Notes: generated by a model from the sequence alone, not told the origin. DNA of 41,766 nucleotides from an uncultured Bacteroidales bacterium (GCA_905234695.1 CAJOHZ010000015.1:1-41766), one strand, 5' to 3'. Positions 29,462-39,200 are shown, numbered from the stretch's first letter. Made by a program: numbers and translations.

Positions 29462-29670
29462 AAGACAATGCGGCCTGTCGAAATAAACGGCAGGCTGCTG
29501 GAGTTGCACACAATTCCCATCTTATCTATATAGTTTCTTAGTTCAGCAAGAAGGTATGCGTAATATCGCGGTGGCTTCGCTGTCCCTTTTTCGATGTGTC
29601 GGAGTGGTCTCGGAGTTGTAGCCAAATTCCACCCGAATTCTTCCCATGTTCCTCCCATTATCGATGGGAA
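29462..29670. other. Non-coding stretch downstream of hflX
   Basis: An 8-bp imperfect hairpin (GCCTGTCG with CGGCAGGC, loop AAATAAA) starts 11 nt after the hflX stop but is not followed by a T tract. A minus-strand reading frame crosses this stretch, yet it overlaps hflX and resembles no family I know. Nothing else was recognised. Confidence 0.4.
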
Positions 29671-29720
29671 GATCATGGGAGGATCATGGGAAGATCATGG
29701 GAAGATCATGGGAAGATCAC
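29671..29720. repeat. 11-bp tandem repeat, GATCATGGGAR
   Basis: Four units start at 29671, 29682, 29693 and 29704, followed by a partial unit (GATCAC). Degenerate TCGATGGGAA and CCCAT-rich sequence lies just upstream and could pair with the units. The 11-bp period is the same as in the unrelated array at 13078-13168. Confidence 0.85.
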
Positions 29721-29747
29721 AAAAATCACACCGAAGTTAAACTGGGA

Positions 29748-29836
29748 CTTCACCGAAGCATCGCCGAAGTTACAGCCTACAATATTTGAGCCATCTGTGA
29801 GTCAAAAAGTAAGTGAGACAACCTTCATGACAGCAT
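29748..29836 (+). repeat. 89-bp direct repeat, copy A
   Basis: This 89-bp segment, starting CTTCACCGAAGCATCGCCGA, recurs at 30194-30282 with no gaps; I count about 78 identical positions. Its right end carries the beginning of the YhcG-like remnant (DNLHDSIQLAV). Confidence 0.85.
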
Positions 29837-30263
29837 ACAACTGGCGGTATATTTCGGCATCGGAAAATATGTGTCGCAACACTCACGCAAAGGCACATGG
29901 GGTACAGGAGCATTGGAGACCATCAGCAGCCAGCTGCGCAGGGAACTGCCGGGATTGAGAGGTTATTCGGCCTCGGCCTTAAAGAATATGCGTAAGTTCT
30001 ATGAGGCATGGATGTTATTGGATGCCAATTCGTCGGTTGCAACTGACGAATTCACAACTACACAGACACTTTTTGAAGAAGCAGATAAATCGACAATTGC
30101 AAATGTCGAAATTGGAAAAAACAAATCGACAATTGCAAATGTCGAATTCCCCTATCTCTCCACAATCGATATCTACGACCCAGCTCAGGTTATCTTCACC
30201 GAAGCATCGCCGAAGCTACAGTCTTCAATATTTGAGCCATCTGTATGTCAAAAAGTAAGATGA
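29817..30263 (+). pseudogene. YhcG/DUF1016-type nuclease remnant (N-terminal part)
   Basis: The frame reads DNLHDSIQLAVYFGIGKYVS, then QHSRKGTWGTGALETISSQL, RRELPGLRGYSASALKNMRKFYEAW. This matches the N-terminal DUF1016 domain of YhcG-like proteins, which are PD-(D/E)XK nuclease-family proteins often found in defence and mobile regions. There is no start codon at the expected place: a TGA precedes the D. The C-terminal nuclease domain is missing, because after about residue 75 the frame enters repeats (two copies of KSTIANVE) and stops at 30263. It is therefore a dead fragment. It lies between the two 89-bp repeats at the edge of the AT-rich island. Confidence 0.65.
30087..30146 (+). repeat. 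Two 24-bp direct repeats inside the YhcG remnant
   Basis: AAATCGACAATTGCAAATGT plus CGAA occurs at 30087-30110 and again, identically, at 30123-30146, a 36-bp period. The repeat contains ACAATTGCAAATGTCGA with TCGACAATTG/CAAATGTCGA inverted symmetry. It encodes KSTIANVE twice. Confidence 0.8.
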
Positions 30264-30282
30264 ACGACCTTCATAACAGCAT
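30194..30282 (+). repeat. 89-bp direct repeat, copy B
   Basis: Second copy of the 29748-29836 segment. Here the right end has an intact start, ATGAACGACCTTCATAACAG (MNDLHNSIV), that copy A lacks. The similarity ends abruptly at 30282, and the following DNA is AT-rich. This marks the likely left edge of the acquired island. Confidence 0.85.
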
Positions 30283-30396
30283 TGTTGCGTGGCTTGCACT
30301 AAGTTCAAGATACAAAATTTCAGTTGCAATTTGTTGATTTATATTATTTTTAGAATAATAATATTCTTGTATAGTATCCGTTTCAGAAAAAATGCG

Positions 30397-30404
30397 TATA
30401 TTTG
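30397..30404 (+). promoter_or_regulatory. Bacteroidota -7 box upstream of the island genes
   Basis: TATATTTG, a full match to the -7 consensus, lies 63 nt upstream of the first small ORF. A TTG with suitable spacing is not obvious. It is the only promoter-like box seen ahead of the co-directional island genes. Confidence 0.55.
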
Positions 30405-30467
30405 TACCCTTATTGAAAGGAACAAATCAGTGATTGTCACGAAGTATAATATAAGAGAACACTAGAA

Positions 30468-30602
30468 ATGATTACCGCATGTGTGCAATACAGCCTCCAT
30501 GCTCCGGAGTTCTGCCAAGCGGAAGACTACCGTACTATAATTTATCGCAAAGAAAAAGTGTTAGACCTTGACGAAAAATGTCAGATTTTGGTGAAAAAGT
30601 AA
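30468..30602 (+). CDS. Small ORF, 44 aa, unknown
   Basis: The frame runs from ATG at 30468 to TAA at 30602 and starts MITACVQYSLHAPEFCQAED. It is Cys-containing (three cysteines) and charged toward the C terminus. I do not recognise it. It follows the promoter box and overlaps the next small ORF by 25 bp, which suggests translation in series, but chance openness in AT-rich DNA cannot be excluded. Confidence 0.35.
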   Translation: MITACVQYSLHAPEFCQAEDYRTIIYRKEKVLDLDEKCQILVKK

Positions 30603-30730
30603 CCATTCTGGACGAAAAAGAACAAAAATCGATGAAAATAGTAATAAAACAGAGCAGAAAAGTTATAGAGTACGTGACGGCTAACCCCAACGACCCCAAT
30701 CGCAGATACATCACAGCACACGGGGAATAA
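30578..30730 (+). CDS. Small ORF, 50 aa, upstream of radical SAM gene
   Basis: The frame runs from ATG at 30578 to TAA at 30730, 14 nt before the radical SAM gene. It reads MSDFGEKVTILDEKEQKS, then MKIVIKQSRKVIEYV and TANPNDPNRRYITAHGE. An internal ATG at 30632 would give 32 aa. The C-terminal part is Asn/Pro/Arg/Tyr-rich and looks non-random. No family is recognised. Because small genes beside radical SAM enzymes can encode peptide substrates, this is a possible substrate or accessory peptide. It could also be the tail of a decayed gene. Confidence 0.45.
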   Translation: MSDFGEKVTILDEKEQKSMKIVIKQSRKVIEYVTANPNDPNRRYITAHGE

Positions 30731-30744
30731 CAAATGAAGAAACT

Positions 30745-32157
30745 ATGGCGAAACGGAAAATCAAAATTGGACTTGTGGATGCCGACCTGCTATGTAACGG
30801 GACTCGGCACCCAAACCTTGTTTTGATGAAGCTCGCTGGATTTCTCAACGACAATGGCATTAATTTTAAACTAATTATCGACCAAGACGAAGATGTCACA
30901 CCCTATAAGCTCATCTACATCTCTCGTGTTTTTACCTTTACACAGATGCCCGCGTTCTACGAGAATGCAACTGCTGCTCAAAAAAGAAAGTTTCGGGAAG
31001 GCGGCACTGGGTTTTACGCCAACGAATTGAATGTAAACAAATATCGGTACGAGCGTGAGAAGGATATGAATCAGTTGGAAAACGATAAGTTCCTTAATCA
31101 ATATCCAAATTATCGTGGAGGTCCTCGCACTCATGGCATTGACTTGGCTCGCCAGATGCCGTATTATCACTTATATGACGAGTTCGTAGACCGAAAAGTA
31201 GCTGAGGGTTTCAAACGCGAGAAATATAAAGACTATCAGAAATACAGCATTGGCTTTCTTACCCGTGGATGTATTCGCCATTGCCCATTCTGCATCAACA
31301 AATTGGAGGATAAGATCTTCCCTTATTCCGACCTTGAATGGTTCCTTGACGAAGAACGTGATAAACATGGTCGTTTAGTGCGTCCTTTTATCTATCTGTG
31401 GGACGATAACTTCCTTGCCGCAGACCCTATTGTCTGGCGAGCAAGGCTTCAGCAACTAATAGATTCTGGCCGCCCATTCCAATTCCGTCAGGGCCTAGAC
31501 GAACGTATGTTGGCAGAAAGCCCTTATGGAGATGAAATGGCCAAAATGCTCTCCCAAACCAAATACCATGGAGACTTTATCTTTGCGTTTGACAATTGGA
31601 AAGACCGTCTATTGATAGAACGAGCTCTAAAGATTTGGAAGCACTATAATCCCGATAAGGGCACAAAATTTTACCTTTTCTGTGGATTTAAGCAAAGTGA
31701 GAAAAATCATGACAAGTTCTATAAAGACATTTGGGAAATATTCCAACGTATAAAGGTGTTGATGTCTTATGGATGCGTGGGATATCTTATGCGTCATGAA
31801 GATTATAAAAAAGCGCCTGTCGCAAATCTGTATATTCAAATAGCGCGTTGGTGCAACCAGCAAGCTTTCTATAAAAAAATGTCGTTTTGGGAATACACTT
31901 ATCGTAACCAAACCTACTGGGAGCAGAAGTCCGGGTTTGAAGTGTTGAAAGAAATCAAGTCCTTCGATGAATTTCAGAGGGATTTTGAGACTGGTTATTA
32001 CGAAAGAGAGGACTCTCGTGGGAAAGTGCGTAAGATATGCAAAACTTTACAGACCTTGCTAGATATGCTGGAAATGTTCCCCGAGCATCAATACGAATTA
32101 TTAGAAATGTTTGACTATAAAATGTCTGACCTTAAAAACCCCACACTCTGGGAATAA
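30745..32157 (+). CDS. Radical SAM enzyme, substrate unknown
   Basis: This 470-aa protein carries the radical SAM iron-sulfur motif CX3CX2C at C176, C180 and C183 in FLTRGCIRHCPFCINK. The preceding 170 residues begin KRKIKIGLVDADLL, then KLIYISRVFTFT. They resemble a Rossmann-like, B12-binding-type N-terminal domain, but I see no cobalamin-binding DxHxxG motif. After the cluster come PFIYLWDDNFLAADPIVW and FQFRQGLDERML, beta-strand segments typical of the TIM barrel. The C-terminal part, with QQAFYKKMSFWEYTY, is of unknown role. It heads the AT-rich island, 12 nt before the NERD helicase gene, in the same direction as DrmA/DrmB. Similar proteins occur on phages and mobile elements. A role in nucleic-acid or peptide modification is speculation. 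Confidence 0.85.
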   Translation: MAKRKIKIGLVDADLLCNGTRHPNLVLMKLAGFLNDNGINFKLIIDQDEDVTPYKLIYISRVFTFTQMPAFYENATAAQKRKFREGGTGFYANELNVNKYRYEREKDMNQLENDKFLNQYPNYRGGPRTHGIDLARQMPYYHLYDEFVDRKVAEGFKREKYKDYQKYSIGFLTRGCIRHCPFCINKLEDKIFPYSDLEWFLDEERDKHGRLVRPFIYLWDDNFLAADPIVWRARLQQLIDSGRPFQFRQGLDERMLAESPYGDEMAKMLSQTKYHGDFIFAFDNWKDRLLIERALKIWKHYNPDKGTKFYLFCGFKQSEKNHDKFYKDIWEIFQRIKVLMSYGCVGYLMRHEDYKKAPVANLYIQIARWCNQQAFYKKMSFWEYTYRNQTYWEQKSGFEVLKEIKSFDEFQRDFETGYYEREDSRGKVRKICKTLQTLLDMLEMFPEHQYELLEMFDYKMSDLKNPTLWE

Positions 32158-32168
32158 AAACAAAGATA

Positions 32169-33923
32169 ATGCCAATTATTAGCCATGACTATAAGGACCT
32201 GAACAGTTTAGAAACCATCATAAAACACAATGATGGCACACCACTGTATGGTGAAATAGACATGTATCGAAGAATCTGGATGGATTGTGAAAAGAGCAAT
32301 CTAACATGGCATTTTTGGCATGATTTGCGGTTGCCGATTGGTAATAATAAGCAATCAGAAATCCAGATTGATTTCTTTTTAGTTTGTAAAAAGGGTGCGC
32401 TTGTTGTTGAGGTAAAAGGCGGGAATGTGGGGATTCAAAATGGCCAATTTTTCTTTACCAAAGGTGACGGGATAGTTATGGACAGGTCTCCTTTCCAACA
32501 AGCAGACGACTATAAATATGCTTTGATGAATAATAAAATCATCAATAGCAATCAGATTTTCATCGATACCGTGTGCGCATTTCCCCATACAAAGATGGCA
32601 CATACACATTACCTGTCCAATTTGGATATGGGCTATAAACTATGGTCTGCTCTCCAACAAGAAAACCAAGAACATTCTTTTGCGGACTTTTGTCTTTCTG
32701 TACTTAGCAAGGATAAAGATAAAAAACACTGGGTTGGTGAAGATTTAAAAGTTGGTGAGGTAGAAATTGCGATTCATCATTTAGTCGCAAACATACAACC
32801 AGATTTTAATTATTCGGAAACGAGTTACCAAAGTATCGTTGAGTGGCTAAATATTCAGAACCTAGACACATTCCGAAGCTTGGAGAAAAACAACAGAATT
32901 ATCATAGAGGGAGGGCCAGGTACTGGAAAAACCACAATAGCAAAAGCATTCATACGTAGATACAAAACATTAAGAGGGGTTTATCTTTGTTGGAACAATT
33001 TACTGGCGGCCACAATACGCAACCAACTTCTAAAAGTTGGCTTGGTGAATTGTGAAGTGTACCAATTCATCTCTTTTGCCTTAAAACTTGATCCGAATCA
33101 TAAGTTCGTCTCATACGATGATTTTCAGCAGGAGTCGTCATTGGTTGTTGAAAAATTGACGAAGTTATTTACCAAGCTTCGAGAATCGGATGATTTCATA
33201 CCCTACGATTATATTGTGATAGATGAAGCCCAAGATATTTTTGACAAAGGTGCTGCTGAAGTTCTCAATTTACTAACATCAATAAACGGGAACGGATTGG
33301 GAACAGGAAGATACCTTGTGTTTTTCGACACCGAGCAAGGATACCGAAAGGACATTAGGGAACTAGATGGCTATGCTGAAGATATTTCCCGTTTTGGAAC
33401 TCATTTTGTTTTGAATGAGAATAAACGAGTGCCAAACAACAAACAGATAGTCGATGAAGCAAATAAATTATTGCAAAGCGATAATGAAGTTCAGGCTTCT
33501 GAAATAATTAAGAGTATCGAAGGAAGGAACGACCCAGCAATTAAAGTGTTTCGCTTTCAGGGTTCAAATGAGTTAGTCAAACACATCAAGCCACTTCTGT
33601 CTGACTTAAAAGACGGAAAAAAGAAGTGGACGGATTATGTGGTTTTGACCGACTCACATAACAAGCAACTATATGAACGGCTATCAGATATTGAACTAAT
33701 AAAGGAGCTTAAGCTTGAGAATGTCAAATACGAAGAGAACAGGCTTGGGCTTACGACTATTTTGTCTTATAAAGGATTAGAAACGAAACACGTTATCTTG
33801 ATCTTAAATAACAGAGAAACAATAGACAAGTTTGAACTCTATGTAGGAATGACTCGTGCAATGTATGACCTTGAAATACTACTCCTCGATAACCCCAACA
33901 TCTCCAATTGTTATGACTACTGA
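32169..33923 (+). CDS. NERD nuclease domain - SF1 helicase fusion
   Basis: This 584-aa protein has two parts. Residues about 25-140 form a nuclease-related domain (NERD), with E29 in YGEIDMYRR, D68 in EIQIDFFLV and the E81-x-K83 pair in LVVEVKGG. From about 215 onward is a UvrD/Pif1-like superfamily I helicase. It has Walker A at 248-255 (GGPGTGKT), Walker B D352/E353 in YIVIDEAQD, and late motifs TILSYKGLETKHVIL and LYVGMTRAMYDLEIL. It is compact and lacks large insertions. It should unwind and perhaps cut DNA in an ATP-dependent way. Its stop overlaps the next gene by 11 bp. In the context of DrmA/DrmB it may be the second helicase of a DISARM-like system, in place of DrmD; this is inference. 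Confidence 0.88.
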   Translation: MPIISHDYKDLNSLETIIKHNDGTPLYGEIDMYRRIWMDCEKSNLTWHFWHDLRLPIGNNKQSEIQIDFFLVCKKGALVVEVKGGNVGIQNGQFFFTKGDGIVMDRSPFQQADDYKYALMNNKIINSNQIFIDTVCAFPHTKMAHTHYLSNLDMGYKLWSALQQENQEHSFADFCLSVLSKDKDKKHWVGEDLKVGEVEIAIHHLVANIQPDFNYSETSYQSIVEWLNIQNLDTFRSLEKNNRIIIEGGPGTGKTTIAKAFIRRYKTLRGVYLCWNNLLAATIRNQLLKVGLVNCEVYQFISFALKLDPNHKFVSYDDFQQESSLVVEKLTKLFTKLRESDDFIPYDYIVIDEAQDIFDKGAAEVLNLLTSINGNGLGTGRYLVFFDTEQGYRKDIRELDGYAEDISRFGTHFVLNENKRVPNNKQIVDEANKLLQSDNEVQASEIIKSIEGRNDPAIKVFRFQGSNELVKHIKPLLSDLKDGKKKWTDYVVLTDSHNKQLYERLSDIELIKELKLENVKYEENRLGLTTILSYKGLETKHVILILNNRETIDKFELYVGMTRAMYDLEILLLDNPNISNCYDY

Positions 33924-36294
33924 ATTTGAAAATATTGCAAACCAATCATCAGCAGAGGTTAACTCAATCATCAATGCTATGATTCATTCAAAAAAAGAAC
34001 AAGCTCGACGTTTCCTTAATGTGATGAACAGCATTGTGGATTACTATCTAAACCGTAAGGCAAAAGATGATGAGATATGTTTCCCCATAATATATATTCC
34101 CCATGCTCCAGAATGGGCTCGTGAGGTCTGGCTTAAGTATCTAATACTAAAACTGTCTTTGTATTATAACGAGGACAGTCGTTTTTCGCTAAAAGGTTTT
34201 GTCGAAAAGAATAAGAGCATTGTTCTAAGCACACCCGAAGACGAGAAGGTTTATAAAAAATACACTTATCCTTGCAGGCAATACATGATAAAAATATTAC
34301 GTGAGGCTACCGATAATTATATCGGTAACAATGGTCACAAGAACATGATTTTCTGCACGGAGAATGACATTCGGGTTCCGCGAGAAGACAAGAATAAGTT
34401 CATTACAGAGTTTTACGGCGATGTGGACGATGTGTTTACTGAGAAAAACCTGATAATGGCTCACAATCTTGATGCTGATGACGTTCGTTCGCAATTGAGG
34501 GAGCATCGGAATGAAGAGAGTGTTTGCATCGATAATCTATTTGTTTTTTATACTAACAATGACAAGGTTAATTCATTAGAGACCTCTGCATTGGAGCGAT
34601 GGAATAGTGCTTATCATGTTGGCATGAGAAATTGTTTCGTGTTTTATTTTTCAGAACGACCATTTAGACTAAATCATATCTGGCGTAAAGGGGTGTCATT
34701 GTCTAAGAGGTTTCCCATGATATCTGAGAAAGAGTTCTCAAACTACGAGCATTTTATCACTTTTGATGAATCAGAAACAAATTATTTGTTTGATTTGAAG
34801 AACTCGTATGAGCACATGTTTTTTCCAGATGAAGATGATCAGTTGATGTTCACGGATGTGCTGGGGAGTTTGTTGGACGAATCTGAATACAAAATACAAG
34901 AGCGCAACCGCTTTGCATTATGTCTAAGTCCTGAGATTGAGACCATATTCAAGAAGTATTTGAAAGAATCGTATAGCGATTTTGATGTAGAAAAATACCA
35001 ACTATCATTTGATTGGCAGTTAGGCACAAAGGCTGCTGAAGTAAACACTGTTCTTTGTAAAAGCATATCATCAATCAATGACTATAAGAAAGAAATTGCC
35101 GTTGTCGTTGATAAAAACACAGGCAAAGAAACGAAGCGAGCCCTGTCCATTCTGTTTCAATCGTTTAATCCAGATATTCGGGTCAAGTATTATGATTATT
35201 CAGCATTAAAACCAACCAAAGGAGCATGTAATGGTATAAAGGAGAACATGGTTGTCGTTTTGCAATACAGACCACATTATCTACGACAGATATTTGCCAA
35301 ATACCCTAATTCATTCGACCCCTTACCTGTTCGACAAGGTCAGTACATTTACGATTTTATTCAAGGTTTTGTTTTCAACGATATGTATATGTGGGATAAG
35401 TATGATTATGATAAAATCATGTATGAATTACTGGATGGGGAAGTTCGGAAAAAATTATTTGGAAACATAAAACAACCTGTGAAACCAAATGTAAGAAGAG
35501 TAAATGGCGAAACAGAGTTTTCTGATGAACGGGGTGCTTCCAGGGGTATTGTTTATGTTCGTGGCCTATACGAAAATGGACAAACATTTAGCATACCAGA
35601 ATCAAACTATGTAATTTGCGAGATTGAAGGAGAAACCTTGATATCTCGCCTGAGTGATTTGAAGCGACAAGGTATATTGAATTCAGTCGTCAAAATGCAA
35701 GAACTTGATGAGATTGCAGATGCACTTAAGACAATTATTGAGAAAAAGAATCTGGATGAAGATGACAGAGAAAAATTTGTTAGGCAGACTCAGTTTAATT
35801 TGGGGAAAATAACAGAGCAAGAACGTGATTCAGATACGGCATTATGGAAGATTTTGTTGGCAAAAAAAATAGAAGCCGAAGGGTTTGAGCAGACATACAA
35901 TGCCGTGATGGAGGGATTGCAGGATAATATGCGTATTCAGATTTATCAGTTTAAGAGATGGGCTGATTATGGAAACAATATGATATTACCACTTTCAAAA
36001 GTATGTCAAAGGAAACTATTTGAGTATCTTGGATTTGGCGTGACATCCCCGTATCTATCCATTATGAGAAGAAAGAAATTGGCTGCTACGAATGGCACGA
36101 GGCAATACAATAGCATGACCACCTATTTCTTACTACAAACTCTTTTGACAGAAATAGACGATGATGTTTATGATTCATTCAAAGGCAGTGAAATTAAAGA
36201 ACTGTTGATGCTTCAGAAAAAAGGAGATTTAATCGCACTGGTTTCACTGCTTAGAGAAAAAATCAAATTGCAAACTATCAAAACCATTGAATGA
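33913..36294 (+). CDS. Island protein of unknown function, 793 aa
   Basis: I set the start at ATG 33913 (MTTEFENIANQSS), which overlaps the NERD helicase stop by 11 bp. A longer reading from 33856 would run 68 bp into that gene. No Walker motif, metal site or membrane segment is evident. The N-terminal third has FPIIYIPHAPEWAREVWLKY, and the middle has IAVVVDKNTGKETKRALSIL and MVVVLQYRPHYLRQIFAKYP. Later come RGIVYVRGLYENGQTFSIPE and YVICEIEGETLISRLSDL. The last 150 residues are helical and basic (RWADYGNNMILPLSKVCQ, SIMRRKKLAA). Its size and place beside drmA make it a positional counterpart of DrmE, the unknown component of class 2 DISARM, but I cannot show homology. The next gene starts 1 nt after its stop. 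Confidence 0.8.
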   Translation: MTTEFENIANQSSAEVNSIINAMIHSKKEQARRFLNVMNSIVDYYLNRKAKDDEICFPIIYIPHAPEWAREVWLKYLILKLSLYYNEDSRFSLKGFVEKNKSIVLSTPEDEKVYKKYTYPCRQYMIKILREATDNYIGNNGHKNMIFCTENDIRVPREDKNKFITEFYGDVDDVFTEKNLIMAHNLDADDVRSQLREHRNEESVCIDNLFVFYTNNDKVNSLETSALERWNSAYHVGMRNCFVFYFSERPFRLNHIWRKGVSLSKRFPMISEKEFSNYEHFITFDESETNYLFDLKNSYEHMFFPDEDDQLMFTDVLGSLLDESEYKIQERNRFALCLSPEIETIFKKYLKESYSDFDVEKYQLSFDWQLGTKAAEVNTVLCKSISSINDYKKEIAVVVDKNTGKETKRALSILFQSFNPDIRVKYYDYSALKPTKGACNGIKENMVVVLQYRPHYLRQIFAKYPNSFDPLPVRQGQYIYDFIQGFVFNDMYMWDKYDYDKIMYELLDGEVRKKLFGNIKQPVKPNVRRVNGETEFSDERGASRGIVYVRGLYENGQTFSIPESNYVICEIEGETLISRLSDLKRQGILNSVVKMQELDEIADALKTIIEKKNLDEDDREKFVRQTQFNLGKITEQERDSDTALWKILLAKKIEAEGFEQTYNAVMEGLQDNMRIQIYQFKRWADYGNNMILPLSKVCQRKLFEYLGFGVTSPYLSIMRRKKLAATNGTRQYNSMTTYFLLQTLLTEIDDDVYDSFKGSEIKELLMLQKKGDLIALVSLLREKIKLQTIKTIE

Positions 36295-36295
36295 T

Positions 36296-39200
36296 ATGAA
36301 AAACTTAATACAAGAAAAAAGGGATTCTTTGGAGTTGTTCATTCGTGAACAGATGGTTGGCCCCAATGGGTGCAGGGGACGGTTCTCTCTTGAAATGGAA
36401 GAAGGCAATCTCTTTGATGGCGAAATAATAAACACCACGCCTGGTTCGATTTATAGTACAGCAGTATTGTTTCCTCGCAAAGCGATAGGATTGTTTGATG
36501 ATAGAGAAGCAACTGACAACCCTGATTCCGAAGAAAGTGAAAACATTTCAACAAATGGCGAGATTGAAGACGAACAGTTGAGGTCAGATAGCAATGAGCA
36601 AAATGGAGCACTCGGGAATGATGTTGATGACGAGGACGTTTATTCATTGAGCCGTAGATTTCCAAATACTGTTGGCATATCTTGTTGTCTCATACCTGAA
36701 GCAGATATTTCCAAGGATGTAAAAATAACGGTTTCTGGGAGATATTATACGAAGATTGTTCACGGTGACAAGCAAAGAGTACAGGTAATAATAAAAGAGA
36801 ATTTGCAAGAGTTTGAACAATTCTTTTCAGAGCATCCTGTATTGCATCAATACTTTTTCTATGATTCTGGCGTGCTTAAAATCAAGGCAATACCTGTCAA
36901 AGAGGTTACGAAAATAAGAGAAATGCTCCGCACAATCAATATGGATTGTGCATCTCAGGTTGCAATGATTGATGGAAACGCCGACCCTATATTCCTCAAA
37001 ATACAAGAAGGCTATAGGTTTTTGCTTTCATATCGCGAAGTATTATTTAATAAATGGCTCAATCGCATTCATTTTGAAGAGGATGGCCAAGGCAATGAAA
37101 CAGCATCGTATCTTGATGAAGAAGAGAAAAAACAGATAGAGAACCAACTTAAGAAAGTTGAGGTTTATGAGACTATTATGTCATATTTTGACAGCCTTAC
37201 TGAGCTCTATGACTATAAAGGATTCGGTTTTTGGCAGTCTCATGATTTTAATACAACGATTGATTTGGCTGGACTCAAGAAGGATAGCGGCTTTTCAGCC
37301 AAAAAGATATATAAGCCTTCAGACCATGATTGCTTAAATCATTTCTTTTCTGTACAGGTGGCAGACAAAGTTAATTTGGCACTATCTGCCTGGCTTCAGA
37401 TTACAAGAAACAGTAAAGACAAGACCGACAAAAACCTTTACTTAAAGGTTCTTATTGTTAACGACTCTACTCCTTTCCGAGAGTCCAATAAAAACTATTT
37501 TTCTATTGTTAATGAGGAAGTAAACAAACTTTGCTTTTTTGGAATAAGAATTGACTTGGAAAGCGACGCATTGAACTCATACCATGCAGAAAACACATAC
37601 AATGATGTCAATAAAGACGAGGATAAACTAAACTTTCTATATCGCAGCATTCATGATTACGGCGTGGGGCATCTTTGCTCTGTCGACTGGAAAAAAAATT
37701 CAGATGACAAAGTTAATCACATTTGGTCAGAGTTTCTTCCTTCATTTGAGACACCAGACATCGAGCCGGTACCAAGGAAGAAATATGCAGATTATATAGG
37801 AGAAGGCGATAAATGTGTACCCCAACCCTATTTAACCGACGACAAGTGTCTTCAATTTAAGTATCTGTCAACTTTTTCAGATGCTTCAGATGCAGATATT
37901 ATTTCCGGACTCAATGAATTTATCGATTTATATGAAGAGTGGATATCAGAAAACAAGTCGCGGATAACAGAAGCGAGGGACAAGGAATTTGCTTCGGAAA
38001 ATCTTTCCAAATGCGAAAACGACATGCAGCGCATGAGAGCGAATGTCGAGAGTATTCTGATGGGCAATAAAGAGAACATGCATTGTTTCCGCTTGATGAA
38101 TTCCGCCATGTTTATGCAACTTTGGCACAACAAGAAGGATAATCAGAGAATTGTAGTTACAGAAGACCCTGATTTGGACGAGGTTTTTTATAAAGATGCA
38201 AAAGACGATATATTCCCTTCCGCTCCACATGCGGCCTGGCGTCCATTCCAATTGGCATTTATTTTACTTAACTTGGATGGTATCATACAACATCCTGAAG
38301 ATACTGGGTGGACAAAACGCAATGATTTGGTTGATTTAGTCTGGTTTCCCACTGGTGGCGGGAAGACGGAAGCTTATCTCGGAATTATTGCACTTTGTAT
38401 TATCTATCGCAGAAGGAAGTTTAAAGATCAAGGCTCGGGTGTGGCTGCTATTATGAGGTATACGCTTCGCTTATTGACAACACAGCAATTCCAAAGGGCT
38501 TTGCGTTTGATTTTGGCATTGGAGCAGATTCGAAGATGGGGAAAACAACAGCAAGAATTCAATCTCGGCAAAGAAGCAATTTCAATTGGTTTGTATGTTG
38601 GTGCTAATTCTTTACCCAACAATGAAAAAGACTTGGATGAGGAGTCTATCAAGTGGAATAATAGAGAAGATGGGGAGAACAAGACCAAGATTCCGTTGGA
38701 CAGATGTCCATGGTGCGGTTCAAAGTTGAAGTATTCATCTAGTAAGAAAAAATACTTTTGTTCGAATGAAAACGATTCTTGCACTTTTTCCGATGAATTA
38801 CCAGTTCGCTTATGTGATGAGCACATTTACAAAAACCCGCCAACTTTGTTGTTTGGCACAGTTGATAAATTTGCGTCGATAGCTCATCGAGTTTCTACCA
38901 AATCTGCTGAAGAAAACAAAGATTCGCGCCGTATTTTTGGACAAGGCATCAATTGTCTTCCTCCAGATCTCATTATTCAAGACGAATTGCATCTGCTTCT
39001 AGGACCGTTAGGCTCAGCTGTTAGCTTATTTGAATGTGCTATCGACCAGTTATGTTCGCGGGACGATGGTACAAGACCAAAGATTATTTCTTCTACAGCA
39101 ACTACACGTAATACCGAATTGCAGATTCGGGCATTATATGATAGAGGTCTTAACATATTCCCGCACAATTGCCTTCTATAAACGAGAAATGTTAGACGGA

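Noticed and set aside
29473-29495. Hairpin after hflX as a terminator
   Set aside because: The 8-bp stem includes a G-T pair and no T tract follows.
29458-29676. Minus-strand frame of 72 codons downstream of hflX
   Set aside because: It overlaps the hflX end, includes repeat-derived codons and matches no family I know.
29596-29958. Plus-strand frame across the 11-bp repeat
   Set aside because: Its sequence is a translation of the GATCATGGGAR units and then runs out of frame over the YhcG remnant.
30283-30467. Possible RNA gene between the 89-bp repeat and the first small ORF
   Set aside because: Only AT-rich sequence and one -7 promoter box could be seen; no stable fold or known RNA was recognised.
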